Positions 1-12,835 are shown, counted from the first letter of the stretch. The stretch: DNA of 64,000 nt from Axinella damicornis (GCA_963931865.1 OZ007516.1:4747897-4811896), one strand, 5' to 3'. Numbers and translations: made by a program. The notes: a model not told the origin generated them from the letters alone.

Positions 1-28
1 AGGGGTAATCCATTGAGCATGTAGAATG

Positions 29-30
<2 letters not shown>

Positions 31-64
<34 letters not shown>
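31..64. repeat. Poly-G run (34 G)
   Basis: This is an uninterrupted G homopolymer. Similar G runs lie at 15679-15703, 23503-23526, 45926-45960 and 62222-62248. Long C runs lie at 26045-26059, 26112-26135 and 49500-49535. Exact lengths are unreliable in any assembly. The remaining sequence from 65 to 414 holds no gene that I can see; it is the 3' flank of gene A. Confidence 0.9.
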
Positions 65-65
<1 letters not shown>

Positions 66-414
66 TCTTGATCCTGTAATGAATACATACACAGTTCCAC
101 TGAAGAAATGAACTCTAGATCTTGACAGCTGTTTCGTCTCACTAACAAGCACTACATGTTCAGCATGTGGATAACTTGGTTGAAGTAAGACACATTCATA
201 TCGCAGGTTGTAATGTACAATGCAATGTTTCATCTGCACAAGCCTAGCTTACAACATCAGTGTCAGTACGGCAAAAAGGTGTCCTGGCTACTACTATATA
301 ACTAACAAGGTGGGTAGCAAAAACTTTCAGTTGTATAATGGAGGGAGTAACCTAGCTACACTACTGCATGTGATTATCACAGTCTCCCTATCAGTGTGCT
401 TGTGATGACAGAAG

Positions 415-1770
415 TCATTCGGACAGTTCCTTTGCAAGTATGTCTTCGATAGACTTCAGTATCTCTTGTTCAAGAGCCACTGCACGTGAAGAAATTGCAA
501 TGTTAATATGCAAACCTAAGTATATGATTTCATCCTCCAAGTTGCAATGGAGTGATAACTTATGTACATGTAGCCATGCAGACGTTATTCTCTGGCTAGG
601 TGAGAAGAGCGTCCTTTTGACTACTCCTATTTGTATTCCAGTATGAAACTAATGGACACATATGTGGAAGCAACATTACACTTCTGTGCTGAATGTGCAG
701 CTGCTGTGAGATGTTAGCATGCTGTGGTACCAGCTTACTCTATTTATACATTACTGAAAAATCTGATAGGACACAGCAGATCATATTAAAATGGCTTTCA
801 CTTCCTGCCTGGATATGGAATGGGATTTTCTCATTGGTCAAACCTTGTTTCTATCAGACTGGCAATTGATTATGACTCTGTGATACCTTTGTCTTTGTTT
901 CTCTCCTTCAGACTGTGACCTACAGTAACAAACAATCATTGTTAAAGATCTGTCATGTTTATTTAACTAATGCGTGGACTCACATCCAACTGGATCGCAG
1001 AGCTTTTCACCACCTGGGAGGTCTACACAGCGGCATTCAGGGTTCACATTGGACCTGCCTGTTATTGTGATATGTATACAGTGTGGAATAGGTTGCATAT
1101 GCTATCACTGTTGTTACTGTGGAATAACCATGACAACTGAAATGTGGTGTGTGCAAACACGATGATCTTTCACATTTCTGCTGCAAATGAACTCAACAAC
1201 AGTTGCTACAAATGCACTAAGTCAGATACTGCCTCCTAGTTGACGAGCACTGGCCAATCATTTTCTGTCTCAGCAAACAAATAAGCTTACAAAAAAAAAA
1301 ACAAAAAAAAAAATTAGACCTTAGATAGCTTATAACAAGTGCATACGTACAATACGCAGGAAAGCCTCACGGGAAGCTCTATCTGTACAAAGATGATGGC
1401 TGTGTCGATACCTGTATATACTCAGGCTATCAACGGTTGGATTACTGTGTTCCTCAGTTTCCTGCGCATGCCACTGGGATTCACTCGCCAGATGCTGGGA
1501 GCGATGTATGTACACCTCCTGCTGGCGGGTGACCATTCTCCTCTCCCTATCAGCCTGCCATCTACGGTCTCTCAGCTCTTCAGTGGAATTTTGTGTCTCT
1601 GTACTGTGAGACGCCTAATACTGTCTTCTTAAGCTTCTAACTCGGTGTCCTCCATAATTGGTTGAGTACAGTGTACCATGACAAAATGTGTGAAGTGCTT
1701 GAACACGTGTTGCGCATTGTCCCGGGGGTTCATACGCATAATTCATGCACAGAGCCCAATAACAAGGCAT

Positions 1771-1806
<36 letters not shown>

Positions 1807-4800
1807 CATACATACGTATATCGGGAAATTTTCGTGTTGAATATCGTTCATGTGACAATTATTTGTGTTGATAATTTTTCGCAAACTGCACTGATTGAAG
1901 CGAATTTTGACTGTGCTGTATTCGCCATTTTTTCACTAACACGCCAACCCAGCTAGCTACTTCAGGAAAAGTCGAGCTGCTGCGGACCCACCATGGCTGT
2001 GGCAAATGTAAGTACTTGCCTATTGCGGTCCACTCCATCGCACCGTGTGCTCAATATGCTGCTCCCGTATCTTGAACCTCTCCATTTACTTGACGATGAT
2101 GATGACTGGTATGTTGTTATAAGGCCTCAAGTTTGCTGTTTTGAGATTTTATTGTATTGGCATGTGTTGCGTGTACGTTGTATCCCTACATACTCTATGA
2201 TTTATTATATAGCTACATAATTGATGAGTATATAGTGAGTGCATAATTATAGTATCTACATTGTAATTAAAACATATGGTATACTTTCTAATTAAAACAT
2301 AATTATGGTATACTTACATCCACGAGGGTAACATTCCTCTCTGCCATTGGTAACACTGCAAAGGCAACCTTCTGCCACTTTTACAATGCCTGCAAGAAAA
2401 ATTGCACTCCTTAGAAGGAAGATTCTTAAGACCATATAATTAGCACCAATTACAATTCATGCAAGTTACTGGTCTATAGAATTTGTGGACTGACTTTCTC
2501 TGTTGGCATTGATAACCAGATCTATTTACAACTTGTAAGCAACATTGATAAACATTTGCTTCTACGTATCACTCTCCCTCACACTCACAGCACGCAACAA
2601 CCAAACTCACTAGGTACTGAACGTGTAGGTGCTTCGGGGCAAAGTTGTGTAACCAGTCTGTTATAGAATCTGTTGAGAACTTCATCTGAAAGCTGGTTGT
2701 TGGTGATGAAGACATTGCCTTCGTTTGAAGCTATCATGTTCAAATTTTGTTGATTCACATCACCAAACCCCACTGCAAAAACTTGGATACCCCGTCTTTT
2801 TATTTCAGTCGCATTGCTATCCATCCATTCCTTTGAAATTCCTGCATCTGGAAGTGAACTTTCTTCTTGTCCATCTGACACCAAAATAGCTATTCTCTGC
2901 CTTCCCTCAACAGCATTTATTCCAAATTGGTTGGCTTCAAGTAACATTTCAAGACCTGACTCTATGTAGGTAACCGTACCAGCCCTGTATTGGAGGGCAT
3001 TAATTTCGCTGACTAACTCTGCCTTGCCACTGTAAGCACCCAGTGCAACTGACACTTCAGACCTGCGGATATGTGGATAGAAAAGTCCTTCTCCCCAGAA
3101 CTCAACAACTCCAACCCTAGTCACCCCTTCTCTTGGTTCAGTGCCCGATCCAATGTCAAAAATATCAACAAAACCAGCTGTCCAATCCTGCAACAAATTG
3201 AAACCGCTTTGACCCAAACTTCTGGTTGAATCAATGACGAAGTATATGTCTGCTGACACTTGGCAGGGAGGAGTTGCTGCATAAAGCAAAACAGGACAAT
3301 GAGTACAGGTAGTGGACATGGTGCACAACAATGCATGACGTGGTTTAATTAATAAACCACTTACCCACGATAGCGCCTGTATGCGCTCAAACTTGATTCC
3401 GGCTATTTATCACCATAGCTATGCAGTCGGACTTAGAGTAAGTAATTTATGCGTCACAGGAAGTATAATAGCTGTGGTGTCCCATAGCAACTTTCTCCAC
3501 AATTCATTTTAGAAGTTTACTTGTCGATCAAACTGTACTTAGTGATGGCATAGTTCCTATGAGCAAGTTGTTGTATCAAGCTTGTACTAGCTACTTATCT
3601 CACCCACACTGGAAACCTGCCATTACTGGAACCGTCAGCCAACCATTGCCATGGTTTTGTCGAGTGCACAGTGACAACCTGTGTTTCCACCAGTGTGTCT
3701 TTCTCGGCCCTCACTGTCAAGTGGTGGGACTACTTCCGGAACGAAACAGGCTTATTTTCAACTATCAATACCTAGTTTACAAGATACAACGAAATACACC
3801 GAAACAAACGCCATCTTTTATTAGCTTCTCTCACAACCACGCGATTGATTTCTGCACATGCACCTCGGGGTATAGGGTTAATAGCATGTACTACTGGTTG
3901 AATCAATGACAAACTAACAATAATTACCAGGTAGGATAGCCTCGTTCCCAGACGCTCGGTAATTGGGAGAAGAGCGCCTGGTATCCACTGTTCATGCATG
4001 CGCGAGCAGTTCCGCTACATTCTCTGTATAATTCATCGAGATACGTAAGCTGAAATAACACGGACAAATATTCGGTGAAATATATGACTCCAGCATCATG
4101 CGAGGCCATGGTTTCGAAGTCTGTGGATGGCGATACACCGCTTCTACCTTTCGGAAGTGGACGTGAAGCACGATACAGATCCGGTAAGACCCCATAGAAA
4201 ATTCGACCTGACCGTATGTAACCATACAAGTTACCGTTATGTACGTGCTGTATTGCTGTCAGTTGTTCGTCTTCAGCACCATTCCTGGCTTTCCGACCTT
4301 ATCAAGGGCGTACGGCACGGCTTGGTTCAACAGAGCTGCGTCTTGTATAGATGCAAACGACTCCCGTGTTTCAGTAATGTACGGTCGTGCAACACGGACT
4401 AGTATAACAGTAGTTTCCAAGTTCCCCACAAAAACCTGGGGAGTTGTGCATGCGCAAACAGTGGATACCAGGCGCTCTTCTCCCCAATTACTGAGCGCCT
4501 GGGAACGAGGCTACAGGTAGTAAGGAGTTGCTGTAGAAAGGAACAGTAATCCATACTACCTGTCACTGTGAATAGCTGAGTGTAGCAGTGAGTATATGAG
4601 TGTACAAAAACTGTTACGGTCATTCCAGTATTCAGTGCAATTTACCAGAAATCCGAAAAACATCTGTTTTGCTGTCCTGTGAAATCCCCACTGTTAGACC
4701 ACTGCACTTCAGCCAATGCTACTATGTGGAGCTCATAAGGGATAATATGGTCACTTAGAGGCGCACTAAGTTCTGCCTTTGGGTGCTATTCTATTCAACA

Positions 4801-7800
4801 GTAACATGTGGACACAGTGCTTGTATATTCACCCTGGTATAGCCATGTACGTTATACATTATACTTTCAATGAAGACTAGTAGCTATACATATGTATTTT
4901 AGTTGCCCTGCTAGGCTGCAGTATGAGTGGTTGTGTGGCAACTGTTTGGCTCTACGATTGTTGAGAATTAGTTGTCAGCTTGATCATGAGCACTTGATCT
5001 GTAGGTACTTCATTAACAACTACTTCCTGCGTGGATCTAACTTTGGTGTCAATTCCGCATAAGTGGATGTGTACCAATGAACGGTCATGACGTCATCTGA
5101 TTTCAGCCAAAACATGTCCAAAAGTATTGTGTGACCTACCAGTGAACGTGACTGTACGTGTTTCACCACAGTTAGATCTCGAGCTCGAGGCTTAGTACAA
5201 AACAACCCATTCTTGCTACATGTAGCTAGCTAAGTGCATTGTGTGCTTGTTTGTGAAGTATATTTGTGGATATGCACGTTATGCCCGGTCTGGCTAGGGG
5301 ACAAACATGGCCGGCACACAGACAGGTACTGCCTTCAAGATAATATTTACTTGGTAAAGTTGTTGGTGGAGTAGACGGGTGTGTTATCCTTTCTCCAGAT
5401 GGCGTGGTGGGAGATGTGGTGGGTGGTGGTGTGGTAGTTGGAGGTGTGGTGGGTGGAGGTGTGGTGGGTGGAGGTGTGGTGGGTGGAGGTGTGGTGGGTG
5501 GAGGTGTGGTGGTTGGAGGTGTGGTGGTTGGAGGTGTGGTGGTTGGGGAGGTGGTGGGCGGAGTCGTGGGTGGGGGAGTTGTAGTTCCTCCACAAGGGCA
5601 AGGGTATCGGTTGCATTGACAGTCACTAACCAAGCTGTAATAGCACACACCTATTGACAGAGTGGAACAAACAGTGAAGAAATGTGTGGTATGGATGGGC
5701 AGCCCTTGGGTGTTGGGTGTTAACTCCAATGGAATGTAGACAGTGGTAGTGTGTTTGCACTACTCATGTCCTGTTATTTTGCAGGTTGTGTATTATACTT
5801 TTGCCACTGCATTATTATTGCACCAAGCACAATATCACTGTTGGAATCAACATCTCAGGAATTGTTAATGTACCTAGGGCGTAGCTAGCAATGAGGCAAG
5901 GGAGGCAGTTGCCTCCTCGCTTTTCTGGATAATGACGCGCGTGTCCGGAGTCTCGCATACTCCACGTACGATGTGCGTTCGATCTGATGACAGAGACAGG
6001 AGCTAGGCTGACCATGAGCCGGCGTATACTCTTAACGCTGATAGTGCTGCAAGTCTGGGACAGTCAGGGCACCGGCATATTGCTGTAGCATTTCGAGAGC
6101 AACTGTTTGCGCGCACTGCGTATTAACTTATGAATAATTAATTAGCTCAAAACATTTTTCGCCACGCGCTTTGCGCGCGCAGAGAACTCCATGCCTCCTC
6201 AGTCTCCAAATCCTAGCTACGCCCCTGAATGTACCCTGTTCATTCAGTGGGGTCTGGAAGGCTGTTCGAAGACCAAAGATATACTGTTAGAAACGCTATC
6301 GCCTGCGCATCTTCACTTGAGATTGTCCGTTCCAAATCTTAATATTTTCACAGTTCCTATTTTCATATCTCAAGGCTTCATACGAAATATAATTACCATA
6401 CCAAAACGTTTCCCGCTATCAATACAGGGATTATTCCTCAAACTCTGTGAAGAATGTTTGAGAACATTGGGCCCGGGCATGGGCTGGAATCCAGCTGGGG
6501 CTACATGCAATCGTTGAAGTGGACGCAATCAGGGAGCAGCAGTTGAAGCGGACACAATCGGGCAGCAGCAGCCAAAACAGAGAGCAGCAGCTGAAGCGGA
6601 CACAATCGGGGAGCAGCAGCTGAAGCAGACGCAAACGGGGAGCAGCAGTTGAAGCGGACGCAATCAGGGAACAGGTCTGCACAGAGAGCTGTCCGGCGCT
6701 GGATTACTCACGATAGGCGAACGAGGGGGAAGTAGCTGAGCGAGCAAAGCTAATACTTGTGCAGTGTATTAGTACCTAAATGCAATGTATACTACTGACT
6801 GAGCACAAGTAAGTTGTGTGAGCCATAGGCTATAGCAATATATATATATATATATATACAGTGCTCATTTTGTGCAGTATAAGTACACGTGCTTGTAATG
6901 ACTGCACATAATTAGGCTCACCCCTCAAATTCAATGTCAACTATCAAAAATTCCCACTATAGCTAATGTCAAAACTTCATATCTCTGTTCATTTGCTGGA
7001 CTTTTCTAGGTACCAGGTTGTTTACACATAAAACAATGAGATAACATTATTCATAGCGGAAACGGTACATGTAAACGTGTTACAAATTCAATTAACCGCA
7101 GACTAACAAGGCCTTATACCTTGCGTCAAATTTTACTAAGGAAAATTGTTTCTCACGTGTTTTGACTTGTTGCACGGGTAGCCTGGTGTATTTTGCAGGG
7201 CGGCATGAAAAGAAATCACAAAATTTGGGCACGAAACAAAGATTATGCATGCCTAGAGCACGCTCTTCTTGGATGATCCGGTAAGTTTTTGTGCACATAG
7301 CTAAAAATATACACAGATCACTGAATATTTCTTCATCACGACCTAGCAAATACTGCATAGTAGTGCCAGAGAATTTTTGAGGGTTGGGCTCCAGTCTGCC
7401 TCTCAGTAATTTGACGCAAGAGTGCTTGAGCAGTGAGTCTAGTTGCCTAGGTCCAAATACCCTGGGGCATTTTACTTTCCTGTTCCAGGAGTTTCATTTG
7501 GTGTTGTAATGCTGGAATGGAACTTGTTTCAGACTAATATCTGTTATAGTTCCTGAGATAGAATAGTACATCATAACCTTAATTGTGATAAACAAAACCC
7601 CAACCACATTTGCGATGTAATATTATAACAATTGGTGGAAACTGAACTAAAGTCCAGTGATTGGAGACACCCCTGTCTTATACTGAAGCATGCACAACTC
7701 CTAGGCCACATTTAGCTACATAATCCCTATAGGTACTGACCCTGTATACAATTATTATCTAAGCTAATATTTCTGAGTCCTACCAGGTTCACAAGTTGCG

Positions 7801-8221
7801 GTGGAGAACAGAACTGCGTGGTCAACTCCGCCAATTGTTGCAGTCATTGTTGTTGGGTTCTGCATAGTTTCCAGTGTGCATCTTGGGATAAATGACAGGA
7901 TGCATGTACCTGCGAAGAAAACAGAAGTGAGTCTTGTCTCAGTCCCGGACCGGACCCAATCAATCCCCAGCGCGCTCACACTGAATGGACGTTTGGGACT
8001 GAGACACGCAATATTGATGGATTAATATTGTGCGTACCTTCTCCTGGGGTATTGCAGATGTGCACGTACGTAAGAGCGGTTTCTGATGACGGGGTGTACG
8101 AAAGAGACACACACAAGTTGCTGGTCTGCTGGTTTCTCGCTCTCGTGAGTTTTTCATAGAAGGGCAGTGCGCTGCAGACGGCGAACAGCAGAGCCGAAGT
8201 GCACAGCAGTGTCGTCTTCAT
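415..8221 (-). CDS. Secreted vWA-domain mosaic protein (gene A)
   Basis: Eight exons read on the minus strand: 8221-8038, 7909-7784, 5650-5351, 3276-2611, 2389-2318, 1058-984, 919-887 and 479-415. The joined length is 1521 nt (506 aa plus stop), and every junction is phase 1. The start is the ATG at 8221, just inside a CAG acceptor. Order of parts: a signal peptide (MKTTLLCTSALLFAVCSALP); a Cys-containing domain over exons 1-2; CxCNRYPCPC followed by a Thr/Pro mucin-like linker; a vWA domain with MIDAS DSTRS, the GTVTY threonine region and VSDG; three small exons (two Cys-rich modules, then a basic 11-residue piece HSLKERNKDK); and a C-terminal helix (ALEQEILKSIEDIL). vWA domains of this kind bind extracellular matrix or partner proteins through a metal ion. 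The ligand here is unknown. Genes B and C downstream are paralogues. Confidence 0.8.
1774..1816. repeat. (CATA)n microsatellite in gene A intron
   Basis: About ten tandem ACAT/CATA units lie in the intron between exons 5 and 6 of gene A. The rest of that intron (1059-2317) shows no other recognisable element. Confidence 0.85.
3937..4513. mobile_element. Foldback element E1 (577 bp, 9-bp TSD)
   Basis: Starts with TAGCCTCGTTCCCAG and ends with its reverse complement. The inverted arms are about 65 bp and include GCGCCTGGTATCCACTGT on both sides. The flanks are caggtagga (3928-3936) and caggtagta (4514-4522), an 8/9 match consistent with a 9-bp target duplication. The roughly 440-bp interior has open frames on the minus strand with coding-like composition but no recognised protein. 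It lies in the gene A intron between exons 3 and 4. Confidence 0.75.
5875..6227. mobile_element. hAT-like non-autonomous element, 8-bp TSD
   Basis: The ends are TAGGGCGTAGCTAGC on the left and CTAGCTACGCCCCTG on the right, which are imperfect inverted repeats. The 8-bp sequence aatgtacc flanks both sides (5867-5874 and 6228-6235). An 8-bp duplication with CAGGGGCGTAGCTAG-type ends fits hAT superfamily MITEs. There is no transposase inside. It lies in the gene A intron between exons 2 and 3. Confidence 0.7.
6516..6672. repeat. Minisatellite of roughly 30-36-bp units
   Basis: Four to five imperfect copies of a unit containing GCGGACACAATCGGG and GAGCAGCAG, within a gene A intron. A short TA microsatellite follows at about 6837-6857. 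Confidence 0.75.
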
Positions 8222-9422
8222 TTTGCTTCCTGCGGAAAACGAGTGCAATAATTAGCAAGCTACAGCAGAAGAGTTCAGTTCGCAGTTTGAGTTTAGCTGC
8301 TAGCTATAGGCTCTTAGTCGCGCCGATACGAAACTTTAATAGTCTGACGAAGCCAGACTTTGCAGCCAAGAATCAATTCTGCGTATAGTCCTGTTGCTGG
8401 CTATAGGTACTCGGAAATTGACCACAAACAAATTAGTGAGGTCAAGTCCAGAGTTTATTGACTGCGTAAATTCAATTCTTTTCCTGTCAACAGCTGGCCT
8501 CACTCCAAATCATCCTGCTCGTGGGCTGGGTGTCACCGCCATTTCCAGAATTCCGCGAAGTGGTCATTGTGGTAACCCATAATTGGTGCTGTCTCATAAT
8601 ACCTGCACCTACCCTACTTCCTCAATTATTAGACACTCATGAATACCTCCATTTCGGTATTTAGGAAGTTACCCTTGGGATTCAAATCCTCGAAGACATG
8701 CACCTGCTAGCTACAAGTGTCTAATAATGTGTAGGAACAAATTTCTAAGACAGTGTACATAGGAAAAATGCATGTTGAAAGCCGACTGTATTATAGCAAA
8801 CCATGTGCTTTGCTGAAGGTAACGTCCTGATCACTGCATTCTCTGTACGTCAAGGCTGCATGCATGAATGCGATGTTTGCCTCTTACAATGAAGACTGGT
8901 TAGGGTAGCTAGTGCAAATTGAAACTCTTTAGCTAGCTACACTCTCCATCGCACAGAGGTTTAAAACTTGGTGTTCTCACGGTAACGTTCTGCTGTGTAC
9001 GTACTTTGTATTTATGCTGAAAGGGAAGATGGTTTTATGCATACATCTGCCAATAGTAGCTGTTGGATGATACATAAGATTCTGATGTTTACAGATACAA
9101 CTTGGTGTTCTGCTGTGCACTTTGTATTAAAATTTTAGGTTGAATGGGAAGATCTTTTACATAACAACATGGGCATGCATGGGATCAAAGTCAAACCGCC
9201 AGCGCAGTGGCTCATGTTCTTAACATTATAATAGGGACTGCACCCATGTTTATAGCTATAGCTAACCAGATTTCTCCTGCTTAAGGAGAATTAACATAGC
9301 CAATACATGCAGTTACAGCCACAGTCTAGTCTTTGAATTGTCAGTTGTGGCATGCTGGAGTCATTCATTCATGCATGACATTATTGATGTGTCAATGAAG
9401 ACTGACTGTGTTGAAGGGTGTC
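8222..9422. other. 5' flank of gene A, no gene seen
   Basis: A CAG acceptor immediately upstream of the gene A start codon suggests an intron in the 5' untranslated region, so the promoter is probably further away in this stretch. I see no coding exon or recognisable element. Confidence 0.4.
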
Positions 9423-9601
9423 TTCCCATTTGGTCAATTCCCACTTCATCAATTTCACTTCGTCAATTCCCACTTCGTCAGCTTCTCAATTCCCACTTGG
9501 TCAATGTTGACGAAGTGGGAATTGACAAAGTGAGAAGTTGACAAAGTGGGAATTGATGAAGTGAAATATTATTGATGAAGTGGGAATTGACCAAATGGGA
9601 A
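9423..9601. repeat. Hairpin built from TCAATTCCCACTTCG units
   Basis: Both arms of this roughly 180-bp palindrome consist of short degenerate tandem units (TCAATTCCCACTT on one side, AAGTGGGAATTGA on the other). The outermost pair is TTCCCATTTGGTCAATTCCC and its complement. The flanking stretch 9602-10384 holds nothing I can identify. Confidence 0.8.
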
Positions 9602-10384
9602 TAAACCTGAAGATACTATACATGAACTTACGACTTAAAGTTAAATTGGTTGTGTAAGGTTTCCTTAGCTGTCCAGTGTTCTGTTCTTTTGTTCTGTACG
9701 TACGTGGTACGTACATACGTCGCTTTTCGCAATGCACCCGCGCAAGTGCTGCATGTTCTACACTCTTAATAGGGTGTCAAACGTATTTATAGCCTGCAAG
9801 TAGATCTTCAAAAGTGATTATGGGTTTGCATGGCTGCTCATGAATCTCTTACCAAGACTGCTGCTACGTATATAGCTATAATTCAGGACAATGAATACTC
9901 ACTCATCCAGTGTGCTGCACTCAGCCATCCCAAGTGCATACTAACTCACTCAGCTCTCGCTAGCTAGCTATATAGATAAGTGCTGAAAGAATTGGCCAAG
10001 GTGTTGACTAAACATCAAGCCCAGACACGACCATACTGCTTTCACCCCTTGGGTGAACATTCCTGACCCACCCCTTGCTCATACAGAACCTCCAAGGATA
10101 TTGACGCTCACTTAAGCTGAAAGTCTCATAGCTAACAGTCATAATAAAGCAGCTGCCATGTCCTCTGCATGGTTCTAGCTGATACCAAGTCGTGCCGAGA
10201 CACATCAAGTCTTTTAAAGACTCACTTGTTAATGCTTATACTCTCATTTTTGTAGTCAGTCAATGTGTTCCTCTGATTGTCAAGCTATGCTAGTACTACT
10301 TATAGCTGCTTTCCTTGCACGCTAATTGCAATAGTCTGTGTTTGTCGATATCTAAATGAGACCCATGATATGTGCATGTCTATA

Positions 10385-10575
10385 CCGTAGATTTCAGGTT
10401 GGTTGTCCGAAAAAATTCGGAATGCAAAACTGCATAAGTATCACGTGACTCGAATCCACCAACAGAATCCAAGTTGTCACGTGACAACTTGGATTCTATT
10501 GGTGGATTCAAGTCACGTGATACTTTTGAAGTTTTGCATTCCGAATTTTTTGGACAACCAACCTGAAATCTACGG
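10385..10575. mobile_element. Near-perfect palindromic MITE with TA flanks
   Basis: Starts CCGTAGATTTCAGGTTGG and ends with its complement, and folds almost end to end. TA lies on both sides (10383-10384 and 10576-10577). TA duplications point to Tc1/mariner mobilisation. The centre is GTTGTCACGTGACAAC. There is no coding content. Confidence 0.7.
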
Positions 10576-10633
10576 TACTTGTCAAATGTCAAGACACACA
10601 AAATAATAAAATGCTGTAATAACTTATAAGATG

Positions 10634-10749
10634 AACTTTCACTTAGCCTTCCTGCCTGACAGAATCAACTTCCTTTTTACCATAATTATATCAATTCTAG
10701 TGCCAAAAGGAAGTTGATTATGTCAGGCAGGAAGGCTAGGTGAAAGTTT
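10634..10749. repeat. Hairpin with TCAATTCTAGTGCC loop, copy 1
   Basis: The arms are about 45 bp (AACTTTCACTTAGCCTTCC and its near complement) around an unpaired loop at 10678-10704. The loop begins TACCATAATTATA and ends TCAATTCTAGTGCC. The loop, but not the arms, recurs in the hairpin at 12135-12523. Confidence 0.75.
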
Positions 10750-10754
10750 AAATT

Positions 10755-12058
10755 GAACAATGGGGCTTCACTAAAGGAAAGTCTACTACTGGTGCACTTT
10801 TGACCGCTACCAACAACTGGCACAAGTCTTTGGAGGAAGGCATGGATGTCTGTGCGGTTTTCCTTGACCTAAGCAAAGCATTTGATAAAGTTCCACATGG
10901 TCCACTCATGGTTAAACTTGCCAGCCTTGATATTGATCCCTACCTATTGAATTAGCTGGGAGACTATCTCCTTCAAAGAGACCAACATGTTGTGGTCAAT
11001 GGTGAATCATCTGTTGCAACCAAAGTAGTGTCTGGTGTGCCGCAAGGTTCAGTTTTGGGCCCACTATTACGGTTCCTGATCTATATCGATGGCATTACAG
11101 AGGTCCCACTGGCTGGCAGCTGCCGGCTGATATATGCCGATGACATCCTTGTTTACTGCCAAATTAGAAATGCCAGGGATTATCTCATTATGCAGGATGT
11201 ACTTGACCGTCTGGAGGTGTGGCTCACACAACAGTATCTTCTTCTGAAAGCTTTAAAATGTAAATTCATGCTAATTTCTAGGAGACACATATCCGTCCAA
11301 CCAGCTGAAAATCAGTAGTGTCCCCTTGGAGCAGGTACCATCATTTAAGTATCTGGGGGTTTGGCTTACTGAGAAGCTCAGTTGGTCTAAGCATATTGAC
11401 CATATCACCAAAAAGGCTTCTAAACTGGTTGGCCTACTATATAGACGATTTTCCGCTCATACACCTCCAGAAGCTCTGCTGAAGCTTTACCTCTCATTTA
11501 TTAGACCACACTTGGAATACGCTGCACCTGTCTGGGACCCTTACTGCTCTTCTCATGTTGATGCACTGGAAAGAGTCCAGAAGTTTGCACTTCGAATGTG
11601 CTTTAAGAATTGGAATTTGGAATACCAGCAATTGCTTGTGGCATCGAAGTTGCAGTCCCTTGCTGTGAGGAGAAAGTACCTTAAGTTATGCTACCATTTT
11701 CAGGTCCTCAGACCTTCCCACTTCAAGATCACCTATCGACAGTAGACTAAGATCTGCGGACCCGGCTCAGCTTCACTTGCAGCCTATTTTTGCCAGAACA
11801 AGAAGTTACCAACAGTCATTTTTCCCTAAAACTATTACTTTGTGGAATAGCATCCCAGCTGGTATCCAGCGAAGTACGTCAATTGTGGAATTTAAGCACA
11901 AGATTTCTGTCTATTTGTAGAGTTCTTGTCTGTTGTTTGTCGCTAGTTGTTTGTATTGTATAGTAGCTATATATACTTAGGGTACATTCACGTATTAGCA
12001 GTAACTGCTACTAATGTATCCATGCATTTAACATGCAAAATTTTCATAAATAAAAAGG
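10755..12058 (+). pseudogene. 5'-truncated non-LTR retrotransposon (LINE) with RT
   Basis: Reverse-transcriptase coding sequence read across lesions. Motifs in order are FLDLSKAFDKV, GVPQGSVLGPL, the active-site box YADDILVY, FKYLGVWLTEKLSW, RPHLEYAAPVWDP, and the C-terminal TLWNSIP and FKHKIS ending at a stop at 11920. A premature TAG occurs near 10950 and frame breaks occur near 11317 and 11740, so it is dead. The part upstream of the RT palm (endonuclease, ORF1) is missing, as is usual for 5' truncation. The A-rich 3' end is near 12058. Confidence 0.85.
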
Positions 12059-12134
12059 CATAAGTTATTGCAGCATTTCATTATTTTGTGTGTCTAAGGT
12101 TCCAATTTTACTATTATTATGCCTTCACATAATA

Positions 12135-12523
12135 TAACTAGCTAATGAAACTGCATCAAGACTCCAAAACACACTTACAATCGATCCATGGTACTAATAT
12201 GCATTGTAAGTTACTCCCATGATCACAGCTAGACAATAACACTTCAGAATAGATGAAATAACATCCACACCACAAAATATATACTGGAAGCAACTGCAGC
12301 TAGCTAATTAGGTTACCATAGTCAATTCTAGTGCCACCTAATTAGCTGCGGCTGCTTCCAGTATTTTGTGGTGTGGATGTTATTTCATCTATTCTGAAGT
12401 GTTATTGTCTAGCTGTGATCTGGGAGTAACTTAGTTGAGTTTCAATGCATAGTAGTACCATGGATCGATTGTAAGCTTTCTAGTGTGTTTTTGGAGTCTT
12501 GATGCAGTTTCATTAGCTAGTTA
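12135..12523. repeat. Long hairpin with TCAATTCTAGTGCCA loop, copy 2
   Basis: The arms are about 175 bp, from TAACTAGCTAATGAAACTGC inward, with a few indels between them. They surround a loop at 12313-12336 containing TTACCATAGTCAATTC. The arm sequence is unrelated to that of 10634-10749, while the loop is shared. The stretch 12524-12835 holds no gene that I can see. Confidence 0.75.
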
Positions 12524-12835
12524 TTGCTTTACAGCAGAGTGCATGTTGTGACGGTGGTGAGAGTGGTACACAAAAGAGACTGAAAGTTAGCTGAGAATGA
12601 GACAAGATCACCACCAATCTGGAGGAGTCCTTCTCGCTCAGCACTAATACCCATCATGTCACAATCTCATGAACACATAATTATGTTTACTAGTGTTCTT
12701 TGTTCAATCTTTGTATAAGTACGTGTACGTATTAAGTTTAAGGCAGCTAAGAATCTTTTAGCTGACCTACAGCAGTGGTGGAAGTTTGTGGTAACTGGTG
12801 TATGGACATATGACGTTAGTAGTAGTCAATAGTTG

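Noticed and set aside
5379..5657. Plus-strand open frames rich in Gly, Val, Trp and Cys
   Set aside because: They are the antisense of the Thr/Pro linker exon of gene A; repeats without stops open all frames.
7092..7358. Minus-strand 88-codon frame in a gene A intron
   Set aside because: No recognisable domain, no splice sites consistent with gene A, and no counterpart in gene B.
9423..9601. CRISPR-like array
   Set aside because: The units are contiguous, degenerate and inverted onto themselves, with no unique spacers, in an animal-type genome.
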